Under the pieces are notes generated by a model. That model was given only the letters and a program-made list of their open reading frames with translations. It did no database searches and had not been told where the DNA came from. The position numbers and the translations under genes are program-made. This document shows, one piece after another, positions 7,905 to 16,300 of a DNA stretch of 64,000 bases; the stretch's first letter is position 1; each line of letters starts with the position of its first letter. The DNA is from an uncultured Alphaproteobacteria bacterium (GTDB lineage Bacteria; Pseudomonadota; Alphaproteobacteria; RF32; CAG-239): NCBI GenBank assembly GCA_944391495.1, contig CALXTU010000003.1, positions 62,001 through 126,000 of the forward strand, written 5' to 3'.

Positions 7905-8402
7905 ATGAAAGAAATTATTGAACAAAACAAGGGACTGGTGCGTTCCGTCATCAAAAAAATTACCGGCTCTTATAATGAAGATATTGAACAGGAGGTTTAT
8001 ATCAAGACATGGCGCAATCTGCCGAAATATAAAGAAACAGGAAGTTTCGGGGCCTGGATTGCGGCTATTACCGCCAATGTCTGTCGCGATTATTTTAAAT
8101 CGGCCGCTTATCGGCGAACGCAGCGCGAAGTGGACGGAGAGGAAATTCTTGCGAACAAGGCAGTGGCGCCGATGCAGGAAAAGGTAATTGATGCCAAAAA
8201 ACGGCAAAAAATTATTTTGCGGGCAGTTGACGAACTGCCGTCCAAAATGCGTAAGGTGATTATTTTGTTTGAGTTTGAAGAGTTTTCTATTGAACAGATT
8301 GCCAAAAAACTCGGCGAACCGGAAGGGACGATTAAGTCGCGGCTCTTTAATGCCAGAAAAATTTTGGCGGAAAAACTTAAATTTTTACAAGGAGATAATT
8401 AG
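7905..8402 (+). CDS. ECF-family RNA polymerase sigma factor
   Basis: This 165-residue protein has the two-domain layout of group 4 sigma factors. Region 2 (about 20-70) contains DIEQEVYIKTWRNLPKY and FGAWIAAITANVCRDYF. Region 4 (about 105-160) contains LPSKMRKVIILFEFEEFSIEQIAKKLG and the helix-turn-helix EGTIKSRLFNAR. Region 3 is absent, as expected. It directs RNA polymerase to a small stress regulon. It sits between a small membrane protein (0-bp spacing) and a Spy/CpxP-like periplasmic protein (start directly after the stop). This suggests an envelope or metal-responsive switch like CnrYXH, and the cluster's own promoter fits an ECF consensus. Confidence 0.93.
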   Translation: MKEIIEQNKGLVRSVIKKITGSYNEDIEQEVYIKTWRNLPKYKETGSFGAWIAAITANVCRDYFKSAAYRRTQREVDGEEILANKAVAPMQEKVIDAKKRQKIILRAVDELPSKMRKVIILFEFEEFSIEQIAKKLGEPEGTIKSRLFNARKILAEKLKFLQGDN

Positions 8403-8909
8403 ATGAAAAAAATGTTATTAACAGCAGTTTGTTTGGCCGTATTAAGCGGCGGTATTAATATTGCGGCGGCTCAGCCGGCAGATCCCGGAGACAACCGTCC
8501 CCGTGTTGAAATGCGAGACAGAAAACCGTTGTCCGAAAAACTCAATCTGACAGACGAACAAAAAGCTCAGGCCGATAAAATCCGTGAAGAGGGCCGTGAA
8601 AAGATGAAACCGTTGATGGACGAACAGAGAGCGTTGCGTGAAAAAATGGATGTCGTACGCAAAGCCAATATGGAAGAGTTTGAAAAAATCCTGACGCCGG
8701 AACAGAAAAAGGTCTTTGATGAGATGAAAATGCGTAAAGGTCCGCGCCCTGGACCGCGTGTGGGAAGGCACCACCGTCGTCCTGAACCGATGCCGCGGCA
8801 TCATGGCAGAGCAATGCCGCCGGTTGACGAATTTGATCCGGTTCCCGGGGATATGCCTCCCGTACCGGCTCCTGAAGATGATATCCTAGCTCCGGAACCA
8901 GTCGAATAG
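8403..8909 (+). CDS. Spy/CpxP-like periplasmic protein with two LTxxQ motifs
   Basis: This 168-residue product begins with a signal peptide (MKKMLLTAVCLAVL...AAAQ). The mature part is helical with two LTxxQ motifs, LTDEQ (about 49) and LTPEQ (about 98), linked by a charged helix. This is the signature of the Spy/CpxP/CnrX periplasmic family, which act as chaperones or as metal/stress sensors. The C-terminus is Pro/His/Arg rich (GRHHRRPEPMPRHHGRAMPP) and could bind metal. ATG follows the sigma stop codon directly, so the genes are co-translated. By analogy it could be the sensor arm of the sigma circuit; it lacks the membrane anchor of CnrX. Confidence 0.87.
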   Translation: MKKMLLTAVCLAVLSGGINIAAAQPADPGDNRPRVEMRDRKPLSEKLNLTDEQKAQADKIREEGREKMKPLMDEQRALREKMDVVRKANMEEFEKILTPEQKKVFDEMKMRKGPRPGPRVGRHHRRPEPMPRHHGRAMPPVDEFDPVPGDMPPVPAPEDDILAPEPVE

Positions 8910-8932
8910 CCATTTGAAACAAGGAGAACACA

Positions 8933-9247
8933 ATGAAACATTTTATGATTGTTTTGTTGGCGGTAACTTTTTTGGCTATGCCGGCAAATGCCAGATGGCA
9001 CCATCATCGCCATTTCGGTCACGGTTATTATGCGGCCGATGTTGCGGCGGGAATCGTCGGTACGACCGCCGGTATCATGCTGGCCCGGGAGATTATGGAT
9101 GCCGGAGATACCCGGCCCAGACCGCGACCACGGGTTTATGTAGTTGAACCCGAGGGACGGTGTTATACCATTGTTTCCCGCAAGACCGGAAAAGTTACGC
9201 AGAAATGTGTCGAACATGCTTCCGAAGAGATTATTTATGTAGATTAA
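8933..9247 (+). CDS. Small secreted His-rich protein of unknown function
   Basis: This 104-residue protein has a signal peptide (MKHFMIVLLAVTFLAMPANA), then a histidine cluster WHHHRHFGHGYY. A glycine/alanine-rich hydrophobic stretch follows (AADVAAGIVGTTAGIMLA), which could be a membrane-active helix or glycine zipper. After a Pro/Arg linker, the tail holds two Cys around CYTIVSRKTGKVTQKC. An AAGGAGA site precedes the ATG. It is the last gene of the sigma cluster and is followed by a terminator. The His cluster next to the Spy-like protein suggests metal binding, but no family is recognised. Confidence 0.8.
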   Translation: MKHFMIVLLAVTFLAMPANARWHHHRHFGHGYYAADVAAGIVGTTAGIMLAREIMDAGDTRPRPRPRVYVVEPEGRCYTIVSRKTGKVTQKCVEHASEEIIYVD

Positions 9248-9267
9248 ACATACGTTGTCAGCCACAG

Positions 9268-9294
9268 GCCGTCTTTAAAAGACGGCTTTTTTTA
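9268..9294 (+). terminator. Terminator closing the ECF sigma cluster
   Basis: The hairpin GCCGTCTTT / AAAGACGGC is followed directly by TTTTTTT, 20 bp after the last stop codon. Confidence 0.85.
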
Positions 9295-9356
9295 TTAAAT
9301 GTTAAGGGTTAATGCAATAAAATTCGGGCAGTTTCGGTTTAGATCGGAGATAATTT

Positions 9357-10556
9357 ATGATGCGAATCAGAGATTGGTTTGAAAAATTTGTCGGCAATGA
9401 TATGACCAGCGGATTGCTGATGATTTCCGCAATGCTGGCATCAATTTTGTTTGCCAACAGTCCCTGGCGCGAATCTATAGAACATTTTTGGGAAACCAAC
9501 GTCTTTATCGGTGTGGCGGATATTCAGTTTTCGCGGCCGCTGGAATGGTGGGTTAATGATGTATTGATGGTCTTCTTTTTTCTGCAGATCGGGTTTGAGC
9601 TGAAACGGGAAATGAAAGAGGGATTTTTGGCTGATTCACGGCAAATTATGGTTCCGGCACTGGCCGCGTTAGGCGGAATCGTCTGTCCGGCAATTATTTA
9701 TGCGCTGATTAACCATCATTCGCCGCAATATATGAACGGCTGGGCCATTCCGACGGCAACTGATATCGCGTTTGCCATTTGCGTGCTGATGCTGGTCGGC
9801 AAGGCCGTGCCGCAGGCCGTTAAAATATTTTTGCTGGCCATTGCCATTTTTGACGATCTGGGCGCTATTGTTATTATCGCCTTATTTTATAATCAGGGTG
9901 TTTCGGTTGATTTGCTCGGCTATGCCGGGTTGATTTGCATTGCTTTGTATTTTTTGAATAAAATGCAGATAACCAGTTTTGTGCCGTATTTGCTGCTGGG
10001 TGTCGGCCTCTGGTATTGTTTTTTGAACGGCGGGATTCACACGACCATTGCCGGCGTGGTGGTGGCGATGTCTTATCCGATGCGAGTTAATATTAAGAAA
10101 TATTCGCCGCTTGAGAGGTTGAGCCATAAATTGAAACCGTGGGTTGATTTGGTTATTCTGCCGGTTTTTGCTTTTGCTTCGGCCGGTTTGTATCTCGGAA
10201 ATGTGACAGAGGAAACTTTTACGCACACGCTGACACTCGGCATTATTTTCGGTTTGTTTTTCGGCAAACAGATTGGGATATTCCTGACAACATGGTTGTT
10301 GGTCAAATCCGGGGTTGCCGTTTTTCCACGGGAGGTTAAACTGGTTGATTTGTACGGCGTTGCGGCGGTTGCGGGTATCGGTTTTACGATGGCACTGTTT
10401 GTCGGCAAGTTATCGCTTCCTGGTTCGATGCAGGAGGAAATACGTCTCGGTATATTGTGCGGGTCATTGCTGAGTGCGTTGTGGGGCGCCGCAGTATTTC
10501 GCTGGGGCGAGCATATTCATCATCTGGTTAAACCGAAAAAACAAATGCGGATTTGA
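9357..10556 (+). CDS. nhaA: Na+/H+ antiporter NhaA
   Basis: This 399-residue inner-membrane protein of about 12 helices exchanges cytosolic Na+ for protons and supports pH and sodium homeostasis. Family landmarks are all present: IPTATDIAFA (131-140, with the conserved Asp136), the ion-binding Asp-Asp pair in AIFDDLGAIV at 166-167, and GIGFTMALFVG in the C-terminal half. Length matches E. coli NhaA (388). The start is supported by GGAG seven bases upstream; a second ATG follows immediately. The next gene, an HdeD-like membrane protein, starts 59 bp downstream and may be co-transcribed. Confidence 0.96.
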   Translation: MMRIRDWFEKFVGNDMTSGLLMISAMLASILFANSPWRESIEHFWETNVFIGVADIQFSRPLEWWVNDVLMVFFFLQIGFELKREMKEGFLADSRQIMVPALAALGGIVCPAIIYALINHHSPQYMNGWAIPTATDIAFAICVLMLVGKAVPQAVKIFLLAIAIFDDLGAIVIIALFYNQGVSVDLLGYAGLICIALYFLNKMQITSFVPYLLLGVGLWYCFLNGGIHTTIAGVVVAMSYPMRVNIKKYSPLERLSHKLKPWVDLVILPVFAFASAGLYLGNVTEETFTHTLTLGIIFGLFFGKQIGIFLTTWLLVKSGVAVFPREVKLVDLYGVAAVAGIGFTMALFVGKLSLPGSMQEEIRLGILCGSLLSALWGAAVFRWGEHIHHLVKPKKQMRI

Positions 10557-10615
10557 AATCAATTGCCAAAACACTTATATATTTTATTGATGGTTGTTAC
10601 AGAGGAGAAAATATT

Positions 10616-11155
10616 ATGCCCGCAATTAAGTTGAAAAATGCCAAATGGAATCTGGTCGCCGGAATTGTCATGCTGATTTTGGGGGTGATTATCTGGTTTA
10701 ATCCGTTTGGAACGATGTTGGCGTTGGCTGCATATATCGGTATCGGTTTTATGCTGGCAGGGGTGTTTTATGTTATGGCCTCACTGGATATTAAATCCGG
10801 CTGGTATCTGCTGGTCGGTGTGTTGGATTTGCTGGTGGGGCTTATTTTGTTGTTTAACCTCGGGGTAACGGCGGCAAGTCTGCCGGTTATTCTGGCTTTA
10901 TGGTGTTTGACCGTCGGCGTCGTGCAGATTATCGGCGCGTTTGAAATCAAAAAATACGGGCTTCCCTGGGGTTGGTCGGCAATTATGGGTGCCGCCGGTG
11001 TTATCTTCGGGCTGATTATTTTGGCATATCCGATGGTCGGCGCCGTAACCATATCGACGGTTACCGGTCTTTATGCCGTTATGTTCGGAATTTTGCAGCT
11101 GATTGAATATTATATGTCGCGCAACAGTTATTCGATTTTAATTGAAAGACGCTGA
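10616..11155 (+). CDS. HdeD-like (DUF308) membrane protein
   Basis: I use ATG 10616, which has GAGGAG about 9 nt upstream, rather than an in-frame ATG at 10553 inside nhaA. The 179-residue protein has six predicted transmembrane helices in three similar hairpins (IVMLILGVIIWFNP, LVGVLDLLVGLILLF, IMGAAGVIFGLIILAYP). This repeat structure is typical of the DUF308/HdeD family. HdeD has been tied to acid resistance in enterobacteria, but the biochemical role is unknown. Placement after nhaA suggests a shared pH-stress theme, which is inference. Confidence 0.88.
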   Translation: MPAIKLKNAKWNLVAGIVMLILGVIIWFNPFGTMLALAAYIGIGFMLAGVFYVMASLDIKSGWYLLVGVLDLLVGLILLFNLGVTAASLPVILALWCLTVGVVQIIGAFEIKKYGLPWGWSAIMGAAGVIFGLIILAYPMVGAVTISTVTGLYAVMFGILQLIEYYMSRNSYSILIERR

Positions 11156-11160
11156 AGCGT

Positions 11161-12111
11161 TTAGCTGCGGTATGAAGCGCGACGGATACGGTCGTTGATG
11201 GCAAGACCGAGGCCGGTTTCGGGAATCGGCGCCATGGCGATGGCCGGGTATTCGGATTGCGCTTCGGCCAGATGCATGAAAGCAAACAGATTGGCGGCGG
11301 CTTCGGTCAAGTCGCCGCTTTTGCTTAAGTTGAGCTGTCCGTCCATGGCTCCGAAACCGATGTAGAATTCGTCCGGCTTTTTTTCTTCCGGCCGGATATT
11401 GATGCGCATCGGCAGGCGGGGTGCATAATGTTTGAGCATCTGGCCGGGAGAAGACGGGAGATCCGGATTGCCATGTGAGACGAGAATTTTTTCACCCAAA
11501 AAATCTTCCAGAGTTTCTTTAGCAAGACCGCCGGCGCGCAGCATGACGGCTTGCGGTGTGGTCAAATCCAGAATGGTTGATTCGACACCGACTTTGCAGG
11601 CGCCGCCGTCCAAAATCATATCAACTTTGTTGCCTAAGCTTTCAAAAACATGGCGGGCGGTGGTCGGTGAAATGCTTTGCGAACGATTGGCCGACGGTGC
11701 GGCAATCGGTACGCCGGCCGTTTTAATAAGTTCCAGCGCTATCGGATGATCGGGCATACGTACGGTCATGGTTCTAAGGCCGGCGCATACCAAATCAAGT
11801 GCAGAGCTTAGGTTTTTGCGTTTGACGACAAAGGTCAAAGGTCCCGGCCAAAAATGTTTTGCAAGGGCCAAGGTGCGGCTGTCGGCTTCGGCGAGTTCGG
11901 AAAGCATATCCAATTCGGCAATATGCGAAATCAAAGGATTAAACGAAGGCCGGCCTTTGGCAGCAAAAATATTGGCCACGGCTTGGGAATTGTAAACATT
12001 GGCGCCGAGGCCGTAAACGGTTTCGGTCGGAAAAGCAACCAGGCCGCCCTGTCTGATGGTTTCGGCCGCCTGTTTGAGTGTTGTCGGTGAATAAGCAAAA
12101 ATATTAGTCAT
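11161..12111 (-). CDS. tsaC: Threonylcarbamoyl-AMP synthase (Sua5 type)
   Basis: This 316-residue enzyme makes threonylcarbamoyl-AMP from threonine, bicarbonate and ATP, the first step of the t6A37 modification of ANN-decoding tRNAs. The YrdC domain shows FPTETVYGLGANV at 27-39, the K-x-R motif in AAKGRPSFNPL (Lys52, Arg54) and SANRSQSISPT from residue 140. The extra ~110 residues at the C-terminus, starting around SPGQMLKHYAPRLP, form the Sua5 domain, so this is the long Sua5 form rather than short TsaC. It starts 8 bp inside the upstream SUKH-like gene, indicating translational coupling. Confidence 0.95.
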   Translation of the reverse strand: MTNIFAYSPTTLKQAAETIRQGGLVAFPTETVYGLGANVYNSQAVANIFAAKGRPSFNPLISHIAELDMLSELAEADSRTLALAKHFWPGPLTFVVKRKNLSSALDLVCAGLRTMTVRMPDHPIALELIKTAGVPIAAPSANRSQSISPTTARHVFESLGNKVDMILDGGACKVGVESTILDLTTPQAVMLRAGGLAKETLEDFLGEKILVSHGNPDLPSSPGQMLKHYAPRLPMRINIRPEEKKPDEFYIGFGAMDGQLNLSKSGDLTEAAANLFAFMHLAEAQSEYPAIAMAPIPETGLGLAINDRIRRASYRS

Positions 12112-12520
12112 TGATTTTTAGAATATACTCAACCGCATCGTTAAAACTTTTAAGCTTATGTAGCACCATAAAAGTGGCTTTGTCAATTATGCAATAACGT
12201 TTCGGTTCGTTCAGCCAGGCGATATAAGTCATGTCGGTAGCGCCCAGCAGCAAAATGTTGGCGGGTTCGGGATTATCGGCCGCCAGGTTTTCGCCTAACA
12301 GGTCATACAGAAAATGCCTCCGGTTATCAATGCCGAAGATACATCTGCCGTCGTATAAAAAACCGTTGTAACGGCGCAGAAAGGCAAGCATTTCTTCCGG
12401 GATTGCCGGCATTCCGCCGGCAGCAAGCTCTTGCATGGTTTGCGTGATATCATCTTCATCCAGCGGGGTGCCAGTTATGCCGCCTTCCAACAGATTTATT
12501 TTTTGCTGCAGATCTTCCAT
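12104..12520 (-). CDS. SUKH/SMI1-KNR4 superfamily protein (YrhA-like), candidate immunity protein
   Basis: This 138-residue cytosolic protein shows the pattern of the SMI1/KNR4 (SUKH) superfamily: a helix ending PEEMLAFLRRYNGF, the turn CIFGIDNRR, then ILLLGATD, a short strand KRYCIIDK and a C-terminal helix FNDAVEYIL. SUKH proteins are a large class of immunity proteins against nuclease toxins in polymorphic toxin systems; many are orphans. Here the gene lies 2 bp after a putative HNH nuclease gene. A GAGG site precedes the ATG. The pairing makes an immunity role attractive, but no binding evidence exists. It overlaps tsaC by 8 bp. Confidence 0.72.
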   Translation of the reverse strand: MEDLQQKINLLEGGITGTPLDEDDITQTMQELAAGGMPAIPEEMLAFLRRYNGFLYDGRCIFGIDNRRHFLYDLLGENLAADNPEPANILLLGATDMTYIAWLNEPKRYCIIDKATFMVLHKLKSFNDAVEYILKIND

Positions 12521-12522
12521 GG

Positions 12523-13593
12523 CTACCTCTGATTAAAGTTTGGTTTTTTCAACATTCCCTGTTGATAGAGGCGTTCTTTTTCCGGATTACGGGTGATTTG
12601 AAATTCGTTCATAAAGCCGCCGAAAAATACAATGTTGGGATTAAGGTCAATTTCAACCGGAGAATGTAATACTTTATGATGCGGAAAGGCGCTGCATAAT
12701 GACAGGTTGGAAAAATCATTTACTTTTGAATAGTCATCCAATTCGTTGGCGTGCTTGCGGTTCTTGACATGATGGACGTTGAAAAGGTTGGCCGTATCGC
12801 GGACGTCTTGCGGGCAGCGGCGTCCCGGTTTGTCCAGATAGTGGATATAGGTTAAAAAATCACGGGCTGTTTTTTCCTGCCCGAGAATTGTCATCTTTTC
12901 AAGATATTCTTCCCCGTAGCAAGCCGAAAACATTTTGAGAAACCGGGTGCGTTGGTTGGACATACGATGTTCGGGATGTTCGCGGTTGTGGCGGTTGATT
13001 GCATCAAGCAGGTCGTTGTAGTTCAGACGGTTAAGTCTTTCCGGCGGATAGTTGATTTTGGCCAGTTGGGCACAAATCGGCCGGTACATGTAACGAAAGC
13101 TGTTAAATTTCTTCATCTCGGCCCAGAAAGGCACGTTATTGAGGTCATAATCCGATGATTTGTAAAAGGGAATGAGGTCATAATCGGCGGCGTTTTCTTT
13201 GGCAGCACGGTATTCGGCAGACAGACTTTCCGCTTCCGGCGTAAAATACATACCGTCAAAATCAATATCAATAAGAGAAATTTGTTCGCGGGAAAGTTCG
13301 GGTTGTTTGGGAGGTGTCAGGTGAGGGGTGCCGATGCCGTAAAAGGCGATGAGAAGTTTGAGTTCGTTTTTGATGTTTTGCAGGCTTTTGTCAGAGGTTC
13401 TTTTAATTTTTTGCTCGGGCGGGATAAATTTGCGTTCGCCGCCTTTGTCTTTGCTTTTGTAGTTGTTTCTTTTAAATTCACGGTAGCGGGTTTGGAAAAG
13501 AGCGTGAAGTTTATGGGTAAATAAAGCGGTAACGGCTTCTTCTTCACGACGCAGGTTGTTTAATTTTTTGTTTTTCTGGTTCTTTTTGCTCAT
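12523..13593 (-). CDS. Putative HNH/His-Me-finger nuclease, possible toxin of a SUKH pair
   Basis: This 356-residue basic protein has no signal peptide or membrane helix. The C-terminal part (residues 272-316) reads VHHVKNRK..., then N296-L, then LC near 300, HH at 305-306 and VLH ending at 310. The order His-His, Asn, His-x4-His is the layout of HNH-type nucleases (metal-binding His, Asn, second His). The N-terminal ~270 residues are Lys/Arg/Tyr rich with no known domain. A weak AAGG site precedes the ATG. The next gene, 2 bp downstream, encodes a SUKH-type protein. Roles as a toxin, an anti-phage nuclease or a domesticated nuclease are all possible. I see no secretion-linked N-terminal domain, which argues against a classical polymorphic toxin. 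Confidence 0.75.
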   Translation of the reverse strand: MSKKNQKNKKLNNLRREEEAVTALFTHKLHALFQTRYREFKRNNYKSKDKGGERKFIPPEQKIKRTSDKSLQNIKNELKLLIAFYGIGTPHLTPPKQPELSREQISLIDIDFDGMYFTPEAESLSAEYRAAKENAADYDLIPFYKSSDYDLNNVPFWAEMKKFNSFRYMYRPICAQLAKINYPPERLNRLNYNDLLDAINRHNREHPEHRMSNQRTRFLKMFSACYGEEYLEKMTILGQEKTARDFLTYIHYLDKPGRRCPQDVRDTANLFNVHHVKNRKHANELDDYSKVNDFSNLSLCSAFPHHKVLHSPVEIDLNPNIVFFGGFMNEFQITRNPEKERLYQQGMLKKPNFNQR

Positions 13594-13728
13594 ATTATTG
13601 CCTTAAAGAACAAATATTTGTCTAAATTTTAGCGCGTATTTAGATTTTTGTCCATATTTTTTTTGCGTTATGTTAACTAATTGGCGATAAAGTATTCATC
13701 ATATTGATTTAACTGTAGGAAAAAATAA

Positions 13729-15144
13729 ATGTTGGAAGTCGTTTTTAGCAAAGATAAGCCGTCTGCCGGAACGGTTAAGGTCATTCCGATGTTTGAAGAT
13801 AAAATGGTGAAGGCGGATTTTTTAACGGATGAGGAAGCCAAACTGGTTAAAAAGGCCATTGTTCAGGCCGAATTTGGCGGACAAAGAGGGAAGAATCTTG
13901 ATATTTTCGGCGGCCGGGCCAAGATTATTTTGGCGGGGCTCGGTTCGGATAATGATGATCTGAGTTTGCAGGGAGCCGGTGAAAAACTGTTCGGACAATT
14001 GTCCGGCGATGAACGGGCATATATCGCGGCGGAGGACGATAATACGGCAATTCAGCTGGCGTATGGGATTTTGCTCGGTTCATACAGTTTTGATAAATAT
14101 AAAACCGAGAAAACGGCGGCAGATTTTCCGAAATTGGAGCAAATCATCGTCAGAGTTAAGGATCCGGCGGCGGCAACCGAAAATTTTAAGGCTTGTCTGG
14201 CATTGGTTACGGCCGTGCGCTATGCCAAAGATTTATGCAATGAACCGGCAAGTTATTTGACGCCGGAAGTATTTGCCGCAGATATCAAAAGATTGGAATA
14301 TCTGGGGTTAGATGTAGAAATCTTTGATGAAAAAGCGTTGCATCTCAAAGGTTTCGGCCTGATTGAGGCAGCTGCCGGAGGAACAGCGGCAAAACCGCGG
14401 GTGGTTGTTGTTTCCTGGCGCGGTAAAAGGCAACAGGAAGGTTATGATCTGGGATTGGTCGGCAAGGGCGTTTGCTTTGATGCCGGCGGTTTAAGTCTTA
14501 AAAATACGGCCGGTATGCAGGAAATGAAAATGGATATGAGCGGGGCGGCGGCCGTGGTGGCGGCTATGAAAGCCGCGGCGTTGCAGCGGCGGCGCAAGAA
14601 TCTGATTGCGGTGGTCGGGTTGATTGAAAATATGCCCGGGCCGGCGGCCATGAAAATCGGCGATGTCTGCACCTCTGTCTGCGGAAAAACGGTGGAGATA
14701 GGCAATGCCGATGCCGAAGGACGTCTGGTGGTGGCGGATTGTCTGGCCTATTTGCAGAAAAATTATCCGGTTAAACGGGTTGTTGACTTAGCAACGCTCG
14801 GATCACTCCGGAATGTTTTGGGAAATGTTTACGCCGGCTTGTTTGCCAATGATGACAAATTGGCCGGAGCACTGCTTGCCGCCGGCGACAAGAGCGGCGA
14901 AAAGCTTTGGAAAATGCCTTTGGATATTCGTTATGAACAAATGTTGTCATCGCCGATTGCCGATATACGCAATGTGGCGGTTGAGGGCAGAGCCTCCATT
15001 GTTTCGGCAGCTTTTTTGAACCGTTTTGTTGAAAAAGGCGTTAAATGGGCGCATATAGACATCAGCGGCGTCAGGCTTGATAAAACCGGCCTGGCTTCGG
15101 GCTTCGGCGTTCGGCTGCTTGACGAATTGATAAAGGAATTATGA
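13729..15144 (+). CDS. pepA: Leucyl aminopeptidase, family M17
   Basis: This 471-residue cytosolic dizinc aminopeptidase releases N-terminal residues from peptides. The metal and active-site residues align with the family: Lys246 and Asp251 in VGKGVCFDAGG, Lys258, Asp269 in MKMDMSGAA, then NADAEGRL at 326-333 supplying Asp328, Glu330 and Arg332. The usual NTDAEGRL has Thr replaced by Ala, a tolerated position. The N-terminal ~160 residues form the regulatory macro-like domain. The stop is 1 bp before the ATG of a second aminopeptidase, so the two form an operon for peptide breakdown. A TTGTCTAAA motif lies upstream (13618-13626). Confidence 0.95.
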   Translation: MLEVVFSKDKPSAGTVKVIPMFEDKMVKADFLTDEEAKLVKKAIVQAEFGGQRGKNLDIFGGRAKIILAGLGSDNDDLSLQGAGEKLFGQLSGDERAYIAAEDDNTAIQLAYGILLGSYSFDKYKTEKTAADFPKLEQIIVRVKDPAAATENFKACLALVTAVRYAKDLCNEPASYLTPEVFAADIKRLEYLGLDVEIFDEKALHLKGFGLIEAAAGGTAAKPRVVVVSWRGKRQQEGYDLGLVGKGVCFDAGGLSLKNTAGMQEMKMDMSGAAAVVAAMKAAALQRRRKNLIAVVGLIENMPGPAAMKIGDVCTSVCGKTVEIGNADAEGRLVVADCLAYLQKNYPVKRVVDLATLGSLRNVLGNVYAGLFANDDKLAGALLAAGDKSGEKLWKMPLDIRYEQMLSSPIADIRNVAVEGRASIVSAAFLNRFVEKGVKWAHIDISGVRLDKTGLASGFGVRLLDELIKEL

Positions 15145-15145
15145 G

Positions 15146-16273
15146 ATGAAAATTGATGAGAGAATTACCCGGCTGGCCGAAAATGTTTTGAAAAATTCGG
15201 TGGCGTTGAAAAAAGGCGAAAAAATTTATATTGAGGCATTCAGCGAATCGACGAGAGATTTGTTGAACGAATTTATCCGCATTGCCGTTAAAATCGGGGC
15301 AACGCCGTTTTATTTTTATAATGACAATTCTTTTGTCAAAAACCTGATTATGACGGCTTCGGCCGAACAAATCGAACAGTATGCCGAATGGCATGCCGCC
15401 TTGATGGATGATATGGATTGTTATGTGGCGGTGCGCGGGTATGACGATTTGTTTGCGCTTGCCGATGTTCCGGCGGCTAAAATGAAGCTTTATAACAATA
15501 TTTATTATAACAAAGTGCATTTTGACCGGCGCATTGCCAAAACCAGATGGTGCGTGATGCGTTATCCGAACGATACGATGGCGGCGGTTTCCAAAATGTC
15601 GCGGACATCATTGGAGGATTTTTTCTTTGATGCCTGTCTGGTTGATTACAAAAAGATGGGAAAAGCCATGCAGCCGTTGAAAAAGCTGATGGATAAAACC
15701 GACAAAGTGCGGATCAAAGGTCCGGATACCGATTTGAGTTTTTCGATTAAAAGCTTGAAAGCGGTGGTTTGTGACGGCGCGATGAATATTCCGGACGGCG
15801 AAGTTTATACCGCACCGGTAAAAGATTCCATTAACGGGCATATCCGCTTTAATACCGATACGGTTTACGGCGGCGTGTTTTATTCTAATGTTTATCTGGA
15901 ATTTGAGAACGGCAGAATTGTCAAGGCCGTTTCACGGGCCAACAATGATAAACTGCAAAAACAGATAAACGCTGATGACGGTGCCCGCTATATGGGCGAA
16001 TTTGCCATCGGGGTTAATCCGTATATCCGCAAGGAAATGCTTGATATTTTGTTTGATGAAAAGATTGCCTGTTCGCTGCATATGGCTATCGGCAATTCGT
16101 ATAACGACGAAACGTTTAACGGTAACCGCTCCAGCGTGCATTGGGATTTGGTGCTGATTCAGGATAAGGCGCACGGCGGCGGAGAGATATGGTTTGATGA
16201 TGTTCTGGTTCGCAAAGACGGAGTATTTGTCCTGAAAGAACTTCAGGGGCTTAATCCGGATAAACTGAAATAA
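15146..16273 (+). CDS. Aminopeptidase, family M29 (AmpS/PepS/thermophilic type)
   Basis: The 375-residue protein matches the M29 metallo-aminopeptidase family. The active-site regions are recognisable: MNIPDGEVYTAPVKDSINGHI (the metal-binding Glu), YMGEFAIGVNP (second Glu), the His of LHMAIGNSYND, and VHWDLVLI plus the final EIWFDDVLVRKDG. The N-terminal domain begins IDERITRLAENVLKNSVALKKGEKIYIEA, also typical. It cleaves N-terminal residues from peptides in the cytosol. It starts 1 bp after pepA, so two unrelated aminopeptidase families are produced together, fitting a peptide-fermenting lifestyle (inference). Confidence 0.93.
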   Translation: MKIDERITRLAENVLKNSVALKKGEKIYIEAFSESTRDLLNEFIRIAVKIGATPFYFYNDNSFVKNLIMTASAEQIEQYAEWHAALMDDMDCYVAVRGYDDLFALADVPAAKMKLYNNIYYNKVHFDRRIAKTRWCVMRYPNDTMAAVSKMSRTSLEDFFFDACLVDYKKMGKAMQPLKKLMDKTDKVRIKGPDTDLSFSIKSLKAVVCDGAMNIPDGEVYTAPVKDSINGHIRFNTDTVYGGVFYSNVYLEFENGRIVKAVSRANNDKLQKQINADDGARYMGEFAIGVNPYIRKEMLDILFDEKIACSLHMAIGNSYNDETFNGNRSSVHWDLVLIQDKAHGGGEIWFDDVLVRKDGVFVLKELQGLNPDKLK

Positions 16274-16296
16274 AACAGGCAGAAAGCCTGCCTCTT
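16272..16296 (-). terminator. Likely terminator for the minus-strand unknown gene
   Basis: Read on the minus strand, CAGGC-TTTCT-GCCTG is followed by TTTTATTT, just after the stop of the gene ending at 16301. On the plus strand it lacks a T-run. Confidence 0.5.
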
Positions 16297-16300
16297 ATGA

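Noticed and set aside
13618..13646. TTGTCTAAA as a plain -35 box
   Set aside because: Only at 13618 is a -10-like hexamer (TAGATT) found at 17 bp; at most other copies no -10 lies at the right distance, so the motif is more likely an upstream element.
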